A stretch of 42,586 nucleotides of DNA from contig JBMHCR010000020.1 of the NCBI GenBank assembly GCA_049889815.1, forward strand, positions 1 through 42,586. The letters are read 5' to 3'. This DNA is from JBPOFY01 sp049889815. GTDB taxonomy: Bacteria > Verrucomicrobiota > Verrucomicrobiia > Opitutales > Coraliomargaritaceae. How positions within the stretch are numbered: position 1 is the stretch's first letter; every line of letters begins with the position of its first letter. Both the position numbers and the translations under genes were made by a program. This document shows positions 17,592-28,344 of the stretch, one piece after another. Below the pieces are notes generated by a model. The model did not search any database. It saw only the letters and a program-made list of their open reading frames with translations, and was not told the DNA's origin.

Positions 17592-20500
17592 ATGAAAAAG
17601 TTATTAGCTGCTAACCGCAGCGAAATTGCCGTTCGTATTTTCCGCAGCGCAACCGAGCTTGGTTGCCGAACTGTAGCCGTCTACGCGAAAGAAGATCGCT
17701 TTGGTGTGCATCGTTTTAAGGCCGACGAAGCGTATTTGGTTGGTGAGGGCTTGGGGCCGGTTGCAGCCTACCTCGATATACCAAGCATCATAGGTTTAGC
17801 GAAAGCCAAAGGCGTCGATTTGATTCATCCGGGGTATGGCTTTCTCTCCGAGAATGCTGGCTTTGCCCGTGCCTGTGAAGAGAACGGAATTAACTTTGTT
17901 GGCCCGAGTGCAGATCTGCTTGGTCGTATGGGTGACAAGATTGAGGCTCGTAAGATAGCCGATCAGGCAAAGGTGCGGACGCTTCCAGGTACACAGGATC
18001 CGGTGTCTGACCCGAAAGAAGCGGTTAAGACTGCCAAGAAGATCGGCTTCCCATTGATCATCAAAGCTGCTTTTGGTGGCGGTGGTCGTGGTATGCGTGT
18101 CGTTAAAGATCCTAAGGATTTAAAACCGCTCTTAGAGGAAGCACAGGGTGAAGCGGAACGTGCATTTGGTAATTCAGCGGTCTTTCTTGAGCGTTACATC
18201 GGCCGTGCGAAGCATATCGAAGTGCAGATCCTCGGGGATAAGCAGGGCAATGTGGTGCACTTACATGAACGTGATTGTTCGGTGCAACGCCGACATCAGA
18301 AGGTGATCGAGATCGCACCGTCGATAGGTTTGCCCGAAAAGGTGCGCACTGAGTTGTGCGAAGCTGCCGTTAAAATCGCAAAGTCGATTGGCTACTACAG
18401 TGCAGGCACCGTCGAGTTTTTGTTGGATTTGGATACTCACGAGTGGTTCTTCATTGAGATGAATCCACGTATCCAAGTGGAACATACAGTGACTGAAGTC
18501 ATCACCGGCATTGATATTGTGCGCAGTCAAGTGTTGATTGCGGAGGGCCATTCCCTGCATAGCGCGGAAGTAGGCATTCCTGCTCAGGAAGACATCCCCC
18601 GCAACGGGATAGCGATTCAAGCGCGTATCACCACTGAGGATCCAGAAAAGAATTTTGCTCCTGATTATGGTAAGATTGTGAGCTATCGTAGTGCGGCTGG
18701 CTTCGGGATTCGCCTCGATGGGGCGATGGGCGACACTGGCTCGGTTATCACACCGTATTATGATTCTTTATTGGTGAAGTTGACCGCATCCGCTCGCACT
18801 TTCGAGTTGGCGATTCAACGGATGGATCGCGCGCTTCGTGAAATGCGTATTCGGGGCGTGAAGACCAATATCCCGTTTATCGAAAACGTGATTCACCATG
18901 ACACCTTCACATCTGGGCAGGCGATCACTACTTTGATCGATACCACTCCAGCACTCTTTAGGTTTAAACAACGTAAAGACCGCGCTACCAAGCTGCTCAA
19001 ACTGTTGGGTGAGACAATTGTAAATGGAAACTCTCAGGTCAAAGATCGCCCAATACCACTTATGGACCTCCCTGTTATTTTGCCGGACTATGATCCAAAG
19101 GCAAAGAAGCCAAAGGGGACTAAAGATTACCTGACTCAGCATGGTCCTGAGAAATTTGCTGAGTGGACACGTAAGCAGAAGCGTTTGTTGGTCACTGATA
19201 CGACCATGCGTGACGCGCATCAATCGCTCTTAGCAGCACGTGTTCGGAGCTATGATCAGATGGCAGTGGCGGACTCTGTGGCGCAAAACGCGCACAACCT
19301 TTACAGTCTTGAATGCTGGGGTGGTGCAACATTTGACACCACCATGCGCTTCTTGCACGAGAACCCGTTCCGTCGTTTGCGCCGTTTGCGTGAAAAGATT
19401 CCGAATGTCTGTTTCCAGATGCTACTGCGCGGTGCTAATGGGGTCGGTTATTCGAACTATCCAGACAATGTGATTCGTGGCTTTGTGAAGCACTCTGCGG
19501 AAAGCGGTATGGATATTTTTCGCGTGTTTGATTCGCTCAATTATCTACCGAATCTAAAAGTCGCGATGGATTCGATACGGAACGACACAAAGTCGGTTTG
19601 TGAAGCGACGATTTGCTACACCGGTGACATCCTGAATCCTGCCCGCGAGAAGTATACACTCAAATACTACGTCGACATGGCGAAGGAGCTTGAGAAGATG
19701 GGAGCTCATATTTTGGCGCTCAAGGATATGTCCGGGCTGTGTCATCCGAATGCCGCCTACAAGCTGATCAAGGCTTTGCGGAATGAGATTGGGATTCCGG
19801 TGCATTTCCACACACACGACTCTAGTGGCATTGCTGCCGCTTCGATTGTGAAGGCTGCGGAGGCAGGTGTCGATGTCGTCGACTTGGCGGTCTCGTCATT
19901 GTCGGGTCTTACTTCGCAACCCAATCTGAACTCTATCGCTCATGCAATGCGTAGTGATAAACGTGATACGCAGCTGGATCAGAAGTTCTTTGACGATCTC
20001 TCGATTTACTGGGAGTCAGTACGCCAGTATTACGGTCCCTTTGATACTAGTCCAAAGTTTGGCAGTGCGGAGGTCTACCAGCATGAGATGCCTGGGGGGC
20101 AATATACCAATCTGCGCGAGCAAGCACGTGCGCTGGGCCTCGGAACACGCTGGCCTGAGGTGGTGCGCTATTATCACGAAGTGAATGCGCTGCTTGGTGA
20201 TATTGTTAAAGTCACGCCGAGTAGTAAAGTCGTCGGTGATCTTGCGATCTTCCTACTTACCAAGGGTGTCGAGCCGCATGATGTGGTTAACCTTGAGCCG
20301 GGGACTGCGTTTCCTGAGTCTGTAGTAGATATGCTCTCAGGTGGACTTGGCCAGCCAAAGGGTGGCTGGCCAAAAGATATTCAGAAGGTTGTGCTTGGGG
20401 ATCGTAAAGCACATCGCGGACGCCCGGGTGCACGTGCTGAAAAGATCGACTTGGTAGAGACACGTAAAGAAGTTCAGGCGATTACTAAAGAGGATGCGAT

Positions 20501-21032
20501 TCATGACGACGAGCTCTACGCTTACTTGATGTATCCGCAGGTGTTCAAAGACCTAGTTAAATTTGTGAATGAATTTGGACGTGCTCGTGTATTACCGACG
20601 CCCGCATTTTTCTACGGATTGAAAGTGGGCGAGGAAATCACTGTGGAGATCGAAGAAGGTAAGACTCTTATAGTGAAACTCATTTACGTTAGTGATCCTG
20701 ATGAAGAAGGTAAGCGAACGCTTACCTTCGAGATGAATGGTCGCGCGCGTGAGTGCGTGATTCAGGATCGCTCGATTAAATCTGAAACCAAGCGCCGCGT
20801 GAAGGCGGATGCCGCAGATAAAATGCAGGTCGGCTCACCGATTCCGGCGATGGTCAGTGCCGTTACGACGAGTGTCGGGCAGAAGGTCGCGAAAGGTGAT
20901 AAGTTGATCATTCTCGAAGCGATGAAAATGCAGACTACCGTTTACGCGCTCGCCGATGGTGTCGTCGATACCGTTGAAGTTGGTGTCGGCGATCAGGTCG
21001 ACAGCAAGGACCTGCTGGTTAAGCTGAGGTAG
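17592..21032 (+). CDS. pyc: pyruvate carboxylase
   Basis: Pyruvate carboxylase (EC 6.4.1.1) makes oxaloacetate from pyruvate, bicarbonate and ATP, for anaplerosis and gluconeogenesis. The 1146 residues contain all three parts in one chain: biotin carboxylase (start KKLLAANRSEIAVRIFR, ATP-grasp loop AAFGGGGRGMRVV, EMNPRIQVEHTVTE), carboxyltransferase (VTDTTMRDAHQSLLAARVRS, then VHFHTHDSSG with metal-binding His) and a C-terminal biotinyl domain with the attachment lysine in LEAMKMQT. The open frame begins at 17496, but the ATG at 17592 fits the family. Its stop abuts the converging threonylcarbamoyl-AMP synthase gene with no gap. Confidence 0.96.
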   Translation: MKKLLAANRSEIAVRIFRSATELGCRTVAVYAKEDRFGVHRFKADEAYLVGEGLGPVAAYLDIPSIIGLAKAKGVDLIHPGYGFLSENAGFARACEENGINFVGPSADLLGRMGDKIEARKIADQAKVRTLPGTQDPVSDPKEAVKTAKKIGFPLIIKAAFGGGGRGMRVVKDPKDLKPLLEEAQGEAERAFGNSAVFLERYIGRAKHIEVQILGDKQGNVVHLHERDCSVQRRHQKVIEIAPSIGLPEKVRTELCEAAVKIAKSIGYYSAGTVEFLLDLDTHEWFFIEMNPRIQVEHTVTEVITGIDIVRSQVLIAEGHSLHSAEVGIPAQEDIPRNGIAIQARITTEDPEKNFAPDYGKIVSYRSAAGFGIRLDGAMGDTGSVITPYYDSLLVKLTASARTFELAIQRMDRALREMRIRGVKTNIPFIENVIHHDTFTSGQAITTLIDTTPALFRFKQRKDRATKLLKLLGETIVNGNSQVKDRPIPLMDLPVILPDYDPKAKKPKGTKDYLTQHGPEKFAEWTRKQKRLLVTDTTMRDAHQSLLAARVRSYDQMAVADSVAQNAHNLYSLECWGGATFDTTMRFLHENPFRRLRRLREKIPNVCFQMLLRGANGVGYSNYPDNVIRGFVKHSAESGMDIFRVFDSLNYLPNLKVAMDSIRNDTKSVCEATICYTGDILNPAREKYTLKYYVDMAKELEKMGAHILALKDMSGLCHPNAAYKLIKALRNEIGIPVHFHTHDSSGIAAASIVKAAEAGVDVVDLAVSSLSGLTSQPNLNSIAHAMRSDKRDTQLDQKFFDDLSIYWESVRQYYGPFDTSPKFGSAEVYQHEMPGGQYTNLREQARALGLGTRWPEVVRYYHEVNALLGDIVKVTPSSKVVGDLAIFLLTKGVEPHDVVNLEPGTAFPESVVDMLSGGLGQPKGGWPKDIQKVVLGDRKAHRGRPGARAEKIDLVETRKEVQAITKEDAIHDDELYAYLMYPQVFKDLVKFVNEFGRARVLPTPAFFYGLKVGEEITVEIEEGKTLIVKLIYVSDPDEEGKRTLTFEMNGRARECVIQDRSIKSETKRRVKADAADKMQVGSPIPAMVSAVTTSVGQKVAKGDKLIILEAMKMQTTVYALADGVVDTVEVGVGDQVDSKDLLVKLR

Positions 21033-22037
21033 CTATTTTGCCGCGGCTCGTTGGAGTCGGTCGTTGATCGCTTTGCCGATGCCTTGAGAGTCCGCTAATT
21101 CAATATACAGGTTATTGTAGCCTGTTTGATCAAGGCGTTGAATCAGCTCGAATAGGTTGTGTGCGACCGTCTCGGCATTACCGTCTTCGGATAGCCAGAA
21201 GGTATGATCCGAAATCGGCTCGAAGGAAGGCTTGCGATTGAAAACGACTGCACCGTGGGCTTGGTGAGCGACTTCGCTGAGATTCGCCGGACAACTGTTG
21301 CGTTCGAAAAGGTGAACATTTGCTCGCGGGCTGTAATGCTTCGTTAATAGACCCGGCGCCGTTTGTGCATTTTTGTTATCAACGCAGCCACCCGTATGAT
21401 CGTTCACCGTCACGCCGAGTTTAGCACTCAGTGCTTCTTGGGTGATCGGGCCGTGACGCAGGATAGCTGGAGCAAATGGATCGCGTAGGTCGACAATCGT
21501 AGATTCGATACCGAGTAAGCAGGGACCACCATCGAGCACGGCTGGGATGCGATCGCCAAGGGTTGCTTCGACGTGACTCGCGAGGGTCGGGCTGACGTAG
21601 CCGAATGGATTGGCGCTTGGTGCGGCGAGCGGGAAGTCGAGGCGTTTGAGGAGGCTGCGAAAAACGGGGTGCCGTGGCACACGAATCGCAACACTGGGGA
21701 GTCCTGCGGTTACCAGATCGGGTATGCTGTCTTTCTTTTCGACAACGATCGTAAGTGGCCCCGGCCAAAAGGTTTCTGCCAGAAGCTCCACTGCGGTGTT
21801 CATCTGAATGTATTCTTTTGCGGCTGTCACCTCGGGAAAGTGCATGATGAGGGGATCAATTAGCGGGCGCCCCTTTACGCTGAAGATTTTACGAGCGCTG
21901 TCTTCCCGGAGCGGGTTGCCTGCCAGACCATATACGGTCTCCGTTGGTACACCGACAACATCCCCCTTGCGCAAGAGTTGTGCGCAGGTTTCGAGGTGTT
22001 CCTCAGTTGGTTCGTAGATGTTGCAGCGGTCAGTCAT
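21033..22037 (-). CDS. tsaC: L-threonylcarbamoyladenylate synthase (Sua5-type)
   Basis: It makes threonylcarbamoyl-AMP from threonine, bicarbonate and ATP for the universal t6A37 modification of ANN-decoding tRNAs. At 334 residues it is the long Sua5 form. The YrdC domain shows GDVVGVPTETVYGLAGNPL, the KxR motif in VKGRPLIDPLIMH, PGPLTIVV, AIRVPRHP and the SxN motif in APSANPFG. A linker with APGLLTKHYSPRAN leads into the C-terminal Sua5 domain. It is next to rpsR on the same strand but behind that gene's terminator. It is tail-to-tail with pyc, with zero spacing. Confidence 0.94.
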   Translation of the reverse strand: MTDRCNIYEPTEEHLETCAQLLRKGDVVGVPTETVYGLAGNPLREDSARKIFSVKGRPLIDPLIMHFPEVTAAKEYIQMNTAVELLAETFWPGPLTIVVEKKDSIPDLVTAGLPSVAIRVPRHPVFRSLLKRLDFPLAAPSANPFGYVSPTLASHVEATLGDRIPAVLDGGPCLLGIESTIVDLRDPFAPAILRHGPITQEALSAKLGVTVNDHTGGCVDNKNAQTAPGLLTKHYSPRANVHLFERNSCPANLSEVAHQAHGAVVFNRKPSFEPISDHTFWLSEDGNAETVAHNLFELIQRLDQTGYNNLYIELADSQGIGKAINDRLQRAAAK

Positions 22038-22059
22038 CGATTTGCTACTAGGTAGATAT

Positions 22060-22089
22060 AAAAAATCCTTCCCCCGAAAAGGGAAGGAT
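22060..22089 (-). terminator. terminator downstream of rpsR
   Basis: A perfect 9-bp stem, ATCCTTCCC (22065-22073) with GGGAAGGAT (22081-22089), has a 7-nt loop and, read on the minus strand, a run of six T. It ends the rpsR transcript 30 nt after the stop codon and sits just upstream of the tsaC start. Confidence 0.9.
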
Positions 22090-22118
22090 CGAAAATACCT
22101 ATCAGTAAGAAGGGGGGC

Positions 22119-22316
22119 CTACTGCATGGTCAGCATGTTACGACCTTGCTTGACAAGTTTCGTGATGCGACGCTGATGTTTTGCCGAAAGTCCAGTGTCC
22201 TTACGTGGAAGGATCTTGCCTGTTTCGGTAACGAAACGCGCAAGCAACTCCGCATCGCTATAGCTGAAGTCCATAGGGTTGCGGGAGCGGTTAAGTGTTT
22301 TGCTGTCTGTGCTCAT
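22119..22316 (-). CDS. rpsR: 30S ribosomal protein bS18
   Basis: A 65-residue bS18. The core is MDFSYSDAELLARFVTETG followed by KILPRKDTGLSAKHQRRITK, matching the family block around G-K-I-x-P-R-x-T-G-x-x-A-K-x-Q-R. It binds bS6 on the small-subunit platform. The N-terminus has no cysteines, so it is a zinc-free form. In many bacteria rpsR sits with rpsF and ssb; here it is alone with its own terminator, and the divergent neighbour is pheS. Confidence 0.93.
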   Translation of the reverse strand: MSTDSKTLNRSRNPMDFSYSDAELLARFVTETGKILPRKDTGLSAKHQRRITKLVKQGRNMLTMQ

Positions 22317-22405
22317 GAAAGGCGGAAAAGTATGCCATTGAAAGGGGTGTGCAAGCCTATTTTTCGGAGTTTTTCAGCCGTCTTGCTCCTAAGCTTCTGA
22401 TTTTA

Positions 22406-22496
22406 AGCCACGGATGCACGCCGATATATCGCAGATAACTCACCAGAATTGATTTCATTCGCATGGATCCGTGCTTATCCATGTGCATCTGTGGCT
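22406..22496. repeat. palindromic element without ORF, same repeat family as the gatC-gatA cassette
   Basis: The arms at 22406-22425 and 22477-22496 are inverted and match at 16 of 20 positions. The arm start AGCCACGGATG is identical to the arms of the 39039-39482 cassette. The 51-nt centre has no open frame. The rest of the rpsR-pheS gap (22317-22603), which should hold both promoters, shows nothing else clear. Confidence 0.78.
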
Positions 22497-22603
22497 AGAA
22501 ATCACTCCAGAACAGCTCCTTCTCCCTAAATTCCCCGAAATCCGACTCGACAATCTGCCGCAGACTGAAACCCTCTCCGCTTTATTGAACCCACAGGACG
22601 ATC

Positions 22604-23644
22604 ATGCAAGAACAGTTAACAGCCATCGTAGCCGGCGTGCAGGAGAAAGCTCCGAGCATCGAAACGCGTGCCGAGTTTGAAGCTTACAAAGCCACCATTT
22701 CCGGTCCGAAGGGTGCCCTCACCGACGTGATGAAGGGCATGGGCAAAGTGCCCAAGGAAGACAAGCCCGCTCTGGGCAAGCTTATTAATGAGGCCAAGAC
22801 TGTCGTCGAAGCCTGCTTTGCGAACGTGATCGAGCGCATCGAAGCCGCCGAGCTCGCTGCCAAGCTTGGTCCGGCAATCGACCCGACCCTTCCAAGCCCG
22901 GACTCCGCACGTGGCACGCTGCACCCGATAGCGCAGGTCCGTGAGGAGATGGTCGATCTGTTCCGCCGTATTGGATTTTCCGTCGCCGAGGCGACCGAGG
23001 TCGAGACCGAGCACTATTGCTTCGACGCGCTCAACATCCCGAGCGATCACCCGGCCCGCGACATGCAGGACTCTTACTATCTGCCAGACGACCTACAGGT
23101 GAACAACGTCAGCAAAGAGGGCGACGAGAAGTATCTCCTCCGCACGCACACCTCGACCGTGCAGATCCGCACCATGCTCGAGGAGAAGCCTCCGATCCGC
23201 ATTGTGGCACCCGGTCGTTGCTTCCGCCGTGACACACCCGACGCGACACACAGTGCCAACTTCCACCAGATCGAGGGTCTCTATGTGGATAAAAACGTCA
23301 CGCTGCTCGACCTCAAAGCCACGCTCGATCATTTCGTGAAGACCATCTTTGGACCCAAGGCCAAGACCCGCCTTCGTCCGAGTTTCTTCCCGTTTACCGA
23401 GCCAAGCTTCGAGATGGACTTTTATTCGCCCGATCTTGGCAAGCTGAGTAACAAGTGGCTCGAGATCATGGGCTGTGGTATGGTTGACCCCGAGGTTTTC
23501 AAAGCCGTCGGCATCAATCCCGAGGTCTATACTGGCTACGCCTTCGGCATGGGCATCGAGCGCATCGCCATGATCCTTCAAGGCGTCGATGATATCCGCT
23601 ACTATTACCAAAACGACGTTCGCTTCCTCAAGCAGTTCGCATAA
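22604..23644 (+). CDS. pheS: phenylalanine--tRNA ligase alpha subunit
   Basis: The catalytic subunit of the (alpha-beta)2 PheRS, charging tRNA-Phe. The N-terminal coiled-coil (about 1-90) carries GPKGALTDVMKGMGKVP. The class II core shows HPIAQVREEMVDLFRRIGF, motif 2 in PGRCFRRDTPDATHSANFHQ and motif 3 in YAFGMGIERIAMILQGVDD. Its 346 residues are typical. Codon third positions are rich in C and G compared with many neighbours, as in pheT and the gat genes, fitting high expression. A weak AGGAC precedes the ATG. A 99-bp palindrome separates it from pheT. Confidence 0.97.
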   Translation: MQEQLTAIVAGVQEKAPSIETRAEFEAYKATISGPKGALTDVMKGMGKVPKEDKPALGKLINEAKTVVEACFANVIERIEAAELAAKLGPAIDPTLPSPDSARGTLHPIAQVREEMVDLFRRIGFSVAEATEVETEHYCFDALNIPSDHPARDMQDSYYLPDDLQVNNVSKEGDEKYLLRTHTSTVQIRTMLEEKPPIRIVAPGRCFRRDTPDATHSANFHQIEGLYVDKNVTLLDLKATLDHFVKTIFGPKAKTRLRPSFFPFTEPSFEMDFYSPDLGKLSNKWLEIMGCGMVDPEVFKAVGINPEVYTGYAFGMGIERIAMILQGVDDIRYYYQNDVRFLKQFA

Positions 23645-23656
23645 AACACTGAATCA

Positions 23657-23755
23657 TAGACAGAATAATTTATGACAGAATGATTACATCCAAAACGGTA
23701 GACACGTAGTTTCTCCTGCTAGGAAAAATTATTCAGTCACTAATCATTCTGTCTA
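23657..23755. repeat. palindromic element between pheS and pheT (third repeat family)
   Basis: The left arm (23657-23686) holds two tandem units of the type GACAGAATRATT. The right arm (23727-23755) is its inverted counterpart, with the two units in A/G-swapped form; the outer 14 nt match at 13 of 14. The 40-nt centre has no frame. Without the element pheS and pheT would be 28 nt apart. Confidence 0.82.
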
Positions 23756-23762
23756 AACTCCC

Positions 23763-26231
<2,469 letters not shown>

Positions 26232-26516
26232 ATCGTTGGGTGCTAATTGCCAGCTTTGAGCCTGTCGAAACGGATACGCCCGCCGCGTGGGAAATCAACC
26301 GCAGAGAACGCTGAGGAAGCAGAGATTAAATTGGAGTGACGCGTTTCACGCGTCTGCCGTGTCAAGGTTTTACCAATCTCGGCATGTGGGGTTGTTTTGT
26401 TTAGTTAGCGGCACACGTCCCTGTGTGCCATTCAGGGTATGGGATCTTTATATTTTGCGTTTGACCCTTTTTTAGCCTGTCAGTTCGCCGCGTTCAGCTG
26501 ACATCATAAGCTCCTG
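26232..26516. other. repeat-rich intergenic region after pheT
   Basis: This 285-nt gap holds no gene I can support. It contains half of a B-family repeat at 26296-26326, a perfect 7-bp-stem hairpin GACGCGT-TTC-ACGCGTC at 26338-26354, a second hairpin GGCACA...TGTGCC at 26410-26429 with mirrored flanks, and a GAGCCTGTCGAAA motif near 26260 that looks like a dispersed repeat. Neither hairpin is followed by a convincing T-run, so I do not call a pheT terminator. Confidence 0.6.
26296..26326. repeat. solo half-repeat of the gatA-gatB cassette family
   Basis: CCGCAGAG-AA-CGCTGAGGA-A-GCAGAGA matches the left arm of the 40973-41429 cassette with three substitutions over about 27 nt. No inverted partner lies nearby, so it is a degenerate or solo arm. 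Confidence 0.7.
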
Positions 26517-27308
26517 CTAGTCGATATTCCTTCCGAAGGGTACTCCCATGTACACGCCACCTCTCAATTCCCCATGGAATTTACCAACGACGACTTCACT
26601 TTTCATTTTGAGAGGAATCGCAGGATTATCTTGATTCAACCATATTTCAATAGAGGCGTTCGGGCTTTTTTTGAAAACGCCTTCCAGTTGATTGGTTGCA
26701 ACTTCGATATGATAGGCATCAAATTTACCTGCTCGTAGATCGATTGCTTCGCAAGTTCTCAGAGATGTTTGAATTTGCACAAGTTTTTTTCCATCGGTTG
26801 CGATATGCTCTGTTTTCTTGTTACGCTCGTAGTCGTTCCTAGCGATTTCGGTGATAAGAGACAAAGGATCGTATGCGTGCCTGTCCAATGGGATTGGGTC
26901 GTAGACCTTGTCGTCTTTGGTGTATACGGCAGTCCGCTTGGTCCAATCGAACTGAATAGTGACATCGCGCTTCAATTTCCCTTCGCGTTGTTTCTTTTTG
27001 TAGTAACTGGGCAGCCCAGTGCTTGGGTCAATCCAACTTTCGATGTGATCCCGAACTTTGAAAAGTCTATCCGCTATGCCACTGGTTTTTACAGTGAAAC
27101 TTGCCAGTAAGTGATCGGCTGGAGGATTTTTATCTGTCGACCAGGCGAAACTTAGCTCAGCTTCTCCAACCTTGATAAAACTCCAGTAGAGGTCATATAC
27201 AAAACGGTCTCCTTTTTGATATGATTGTATTCCCGCTGACTCGGTGTGAGACGCAGCAGTTTTGCAGATCAAAATGAGCAGGAGGCACCAGTAGGCAAAT
27301 CGAAGCAT
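26517..27308 (-). CDS. exported DUF3108 domain protein
   Basis: A 264-residue protein starting at the ATG at 27306-27308 with a signal peptide MLRFAYWCLLLILICKTAAS. The mature part fits DUF3108: GDRFVYDLYWSFIKVGEAEL at the start, then RDHIESWIDPSTGLPSYY, DPLSLI, a middle block ending in AGKFDAYHIEV, and a closing IEIWLNQDNPAIPLKMKSEV. DUF3108 proteins are periplasmic or envelope beta-rich proteins of unknown role. The open frame extends 67 codons further upstream, overlapping the divergent EamA gene, but that would hide the signal peptide. Confidence 0.82.
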   Translation of the reverse strand: MLRFAYWCLLLILICKTAASHTESAGIQSYQKGDRFVYDLYWSFIKVGEAELSFAWSTDKNPPADHLLASFTVKTSGIADRLFKVRDHIESWIDPSTGLPSYYKKKQREGKLKRDVTIQFDWTKRTAVYTKDDKVYDPIPLDRHAYDPLSLITEIARNDYERNKKTEHIATDGKKLVQIQTSLRTCEAIDLRAGKFDAYHIEVATNQLEGVFKKSPNASIEIWLNQDNPAIPLKMKSEVVVGKFHGELRGGVYMGVPFGRNID

Positions 27309-27468
27309 TTGGAAATCGAAAGAATTCTTATTCAGAAGTTCAAATGCTTTCTCGTTTTCGGGCTCAGATGAGGTGACTATGAGTTGAGTGAAGGTTGAGT
27401 GGAGCGAAAAAAGCAGCAGTGGGAGATTTCCTAATTGACCCTTCGCTTGCTGAGTAGAGTGTCGCGCC

Positions 27469-28332
27469 ATGCTGTCGCCGAAGCAAGAGGGTGTGGCGTT
27501 TGCCCACATGGCTGCATTGCTGTTTGGTGGGACAGCGCTCTATGCGAAACTTATCTCCTTATCTTCTGAGGTGATTACATTTTGGCGCACAGTGGTGGCG
27601 ATTTTGGTGCTAGTGCTTATCTGCAAGTTGCGTGGACGCTCTTTCAGTCTAGGAGGTTGGCGTCCTGTATTGATCCAGATTGGGCTTGGGTTGATCCTCG
27701 GGATTCACTGGGCGAGTTATTATGAGGCGATTCAACTCTCGACGGTCGCGATCGGGGTGACAGCGCTTTTTACGGCTCCGATGCTCTCGGTGTTGATTGA
27801 GTCGGTTCTGAATCGAAAGAAGCCCGACGCGGTGGACTTGCTCTTGTGTGGCGTCGTGCTGATCGGGGTGCTTTGTTTGACCTTCGATTCAAATTGGAGT
27901 CGCGATTATATGATCGGGGTGATCTTCGGGGTGATCTCGGCAATGTTTCTCGCGCTGCGACAAAGCCTGCATCGGCGTGCGAAAGTGAATAACCCATCCG
28001 GTATGGTGTTACTGACCTATCAATGTATTGGAATTCTGATACTATTTACATTCTCTGGTGTGACCGCCGATCTACGTGCGGTGCGCCTCAACTGGTTCGA
28101 CCTGTTGATCCTTGGCAGTTTCTTTACCGCGATCCCTCACTTCTGTAATGTGAATGCACTGCGCACGCTTGAAGCGAAGAGCGTATTGATCATCACGAGC
28201 TTGATGGTCCCCTATGGAATGATCCTCAGCGCGATGTTTCTCGGCGAGGTTCCTTCGGTGATGACCTTAATCGGGAGTGCGCTGGTGCTCTCCGCCGCGA
28301 CGATCGAGAATTTAAGGATCGGCCGCAGTTGA
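27469..28332 (+). CDS. EamA/DMT-superfamily permease
   Basis: A 287-residue inner-membrane protein with about ten hydrophobic helices in two EamA halves. The first half shows AALLFGGTALYAKLISLSSE and FWRTVVAILVLVLICKL, then IHWASYYEAIQLSTVAIGV; the second half shows MIGVIFGVISAMFLALRQSL and IITSLMVPYGMILSAMFLGE. DMT permeases export amino acids, nucleobases or other metabolites; no substrate can be assigned. It is divergent from the DUF3108 gene (160-nt gap) and converges on the di-heme oxidoreductase gene, 12 nt away. Confidence 0.88.
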   Translation: MLSPKQEGVAFAHMAALLFGGTALYAKLISLSSEVITFWRTVVAILVLVLICKLRGRSFSLGGWRPVLIQIGLGLILGIHWASYYEAIQLSTVAIGVTALFTAPMLSVLIESVLNRKKPDAVDLLLCGVVLIGVLCLTFDSNWSRDYMIGVIFGVISAMFLALRQSLHRRAKVNNPSGMVLLTYQCIGILILFTFSGVTADLRAVRLNWFDLLILGSFFTAIPHFCNVNALRTLEAKSVLIITSLMVPYGMILSAMFLGEVPSVMTLIGSALVLSAATIENLRIGRS

Positions 28333-28344
28333 GAGTCGAGGCGG

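Noticed and set aside
26287..26475. 62-residue frame after pheT
   Set aside because: It is made of repeat and hairpin sequence without protein-like features.
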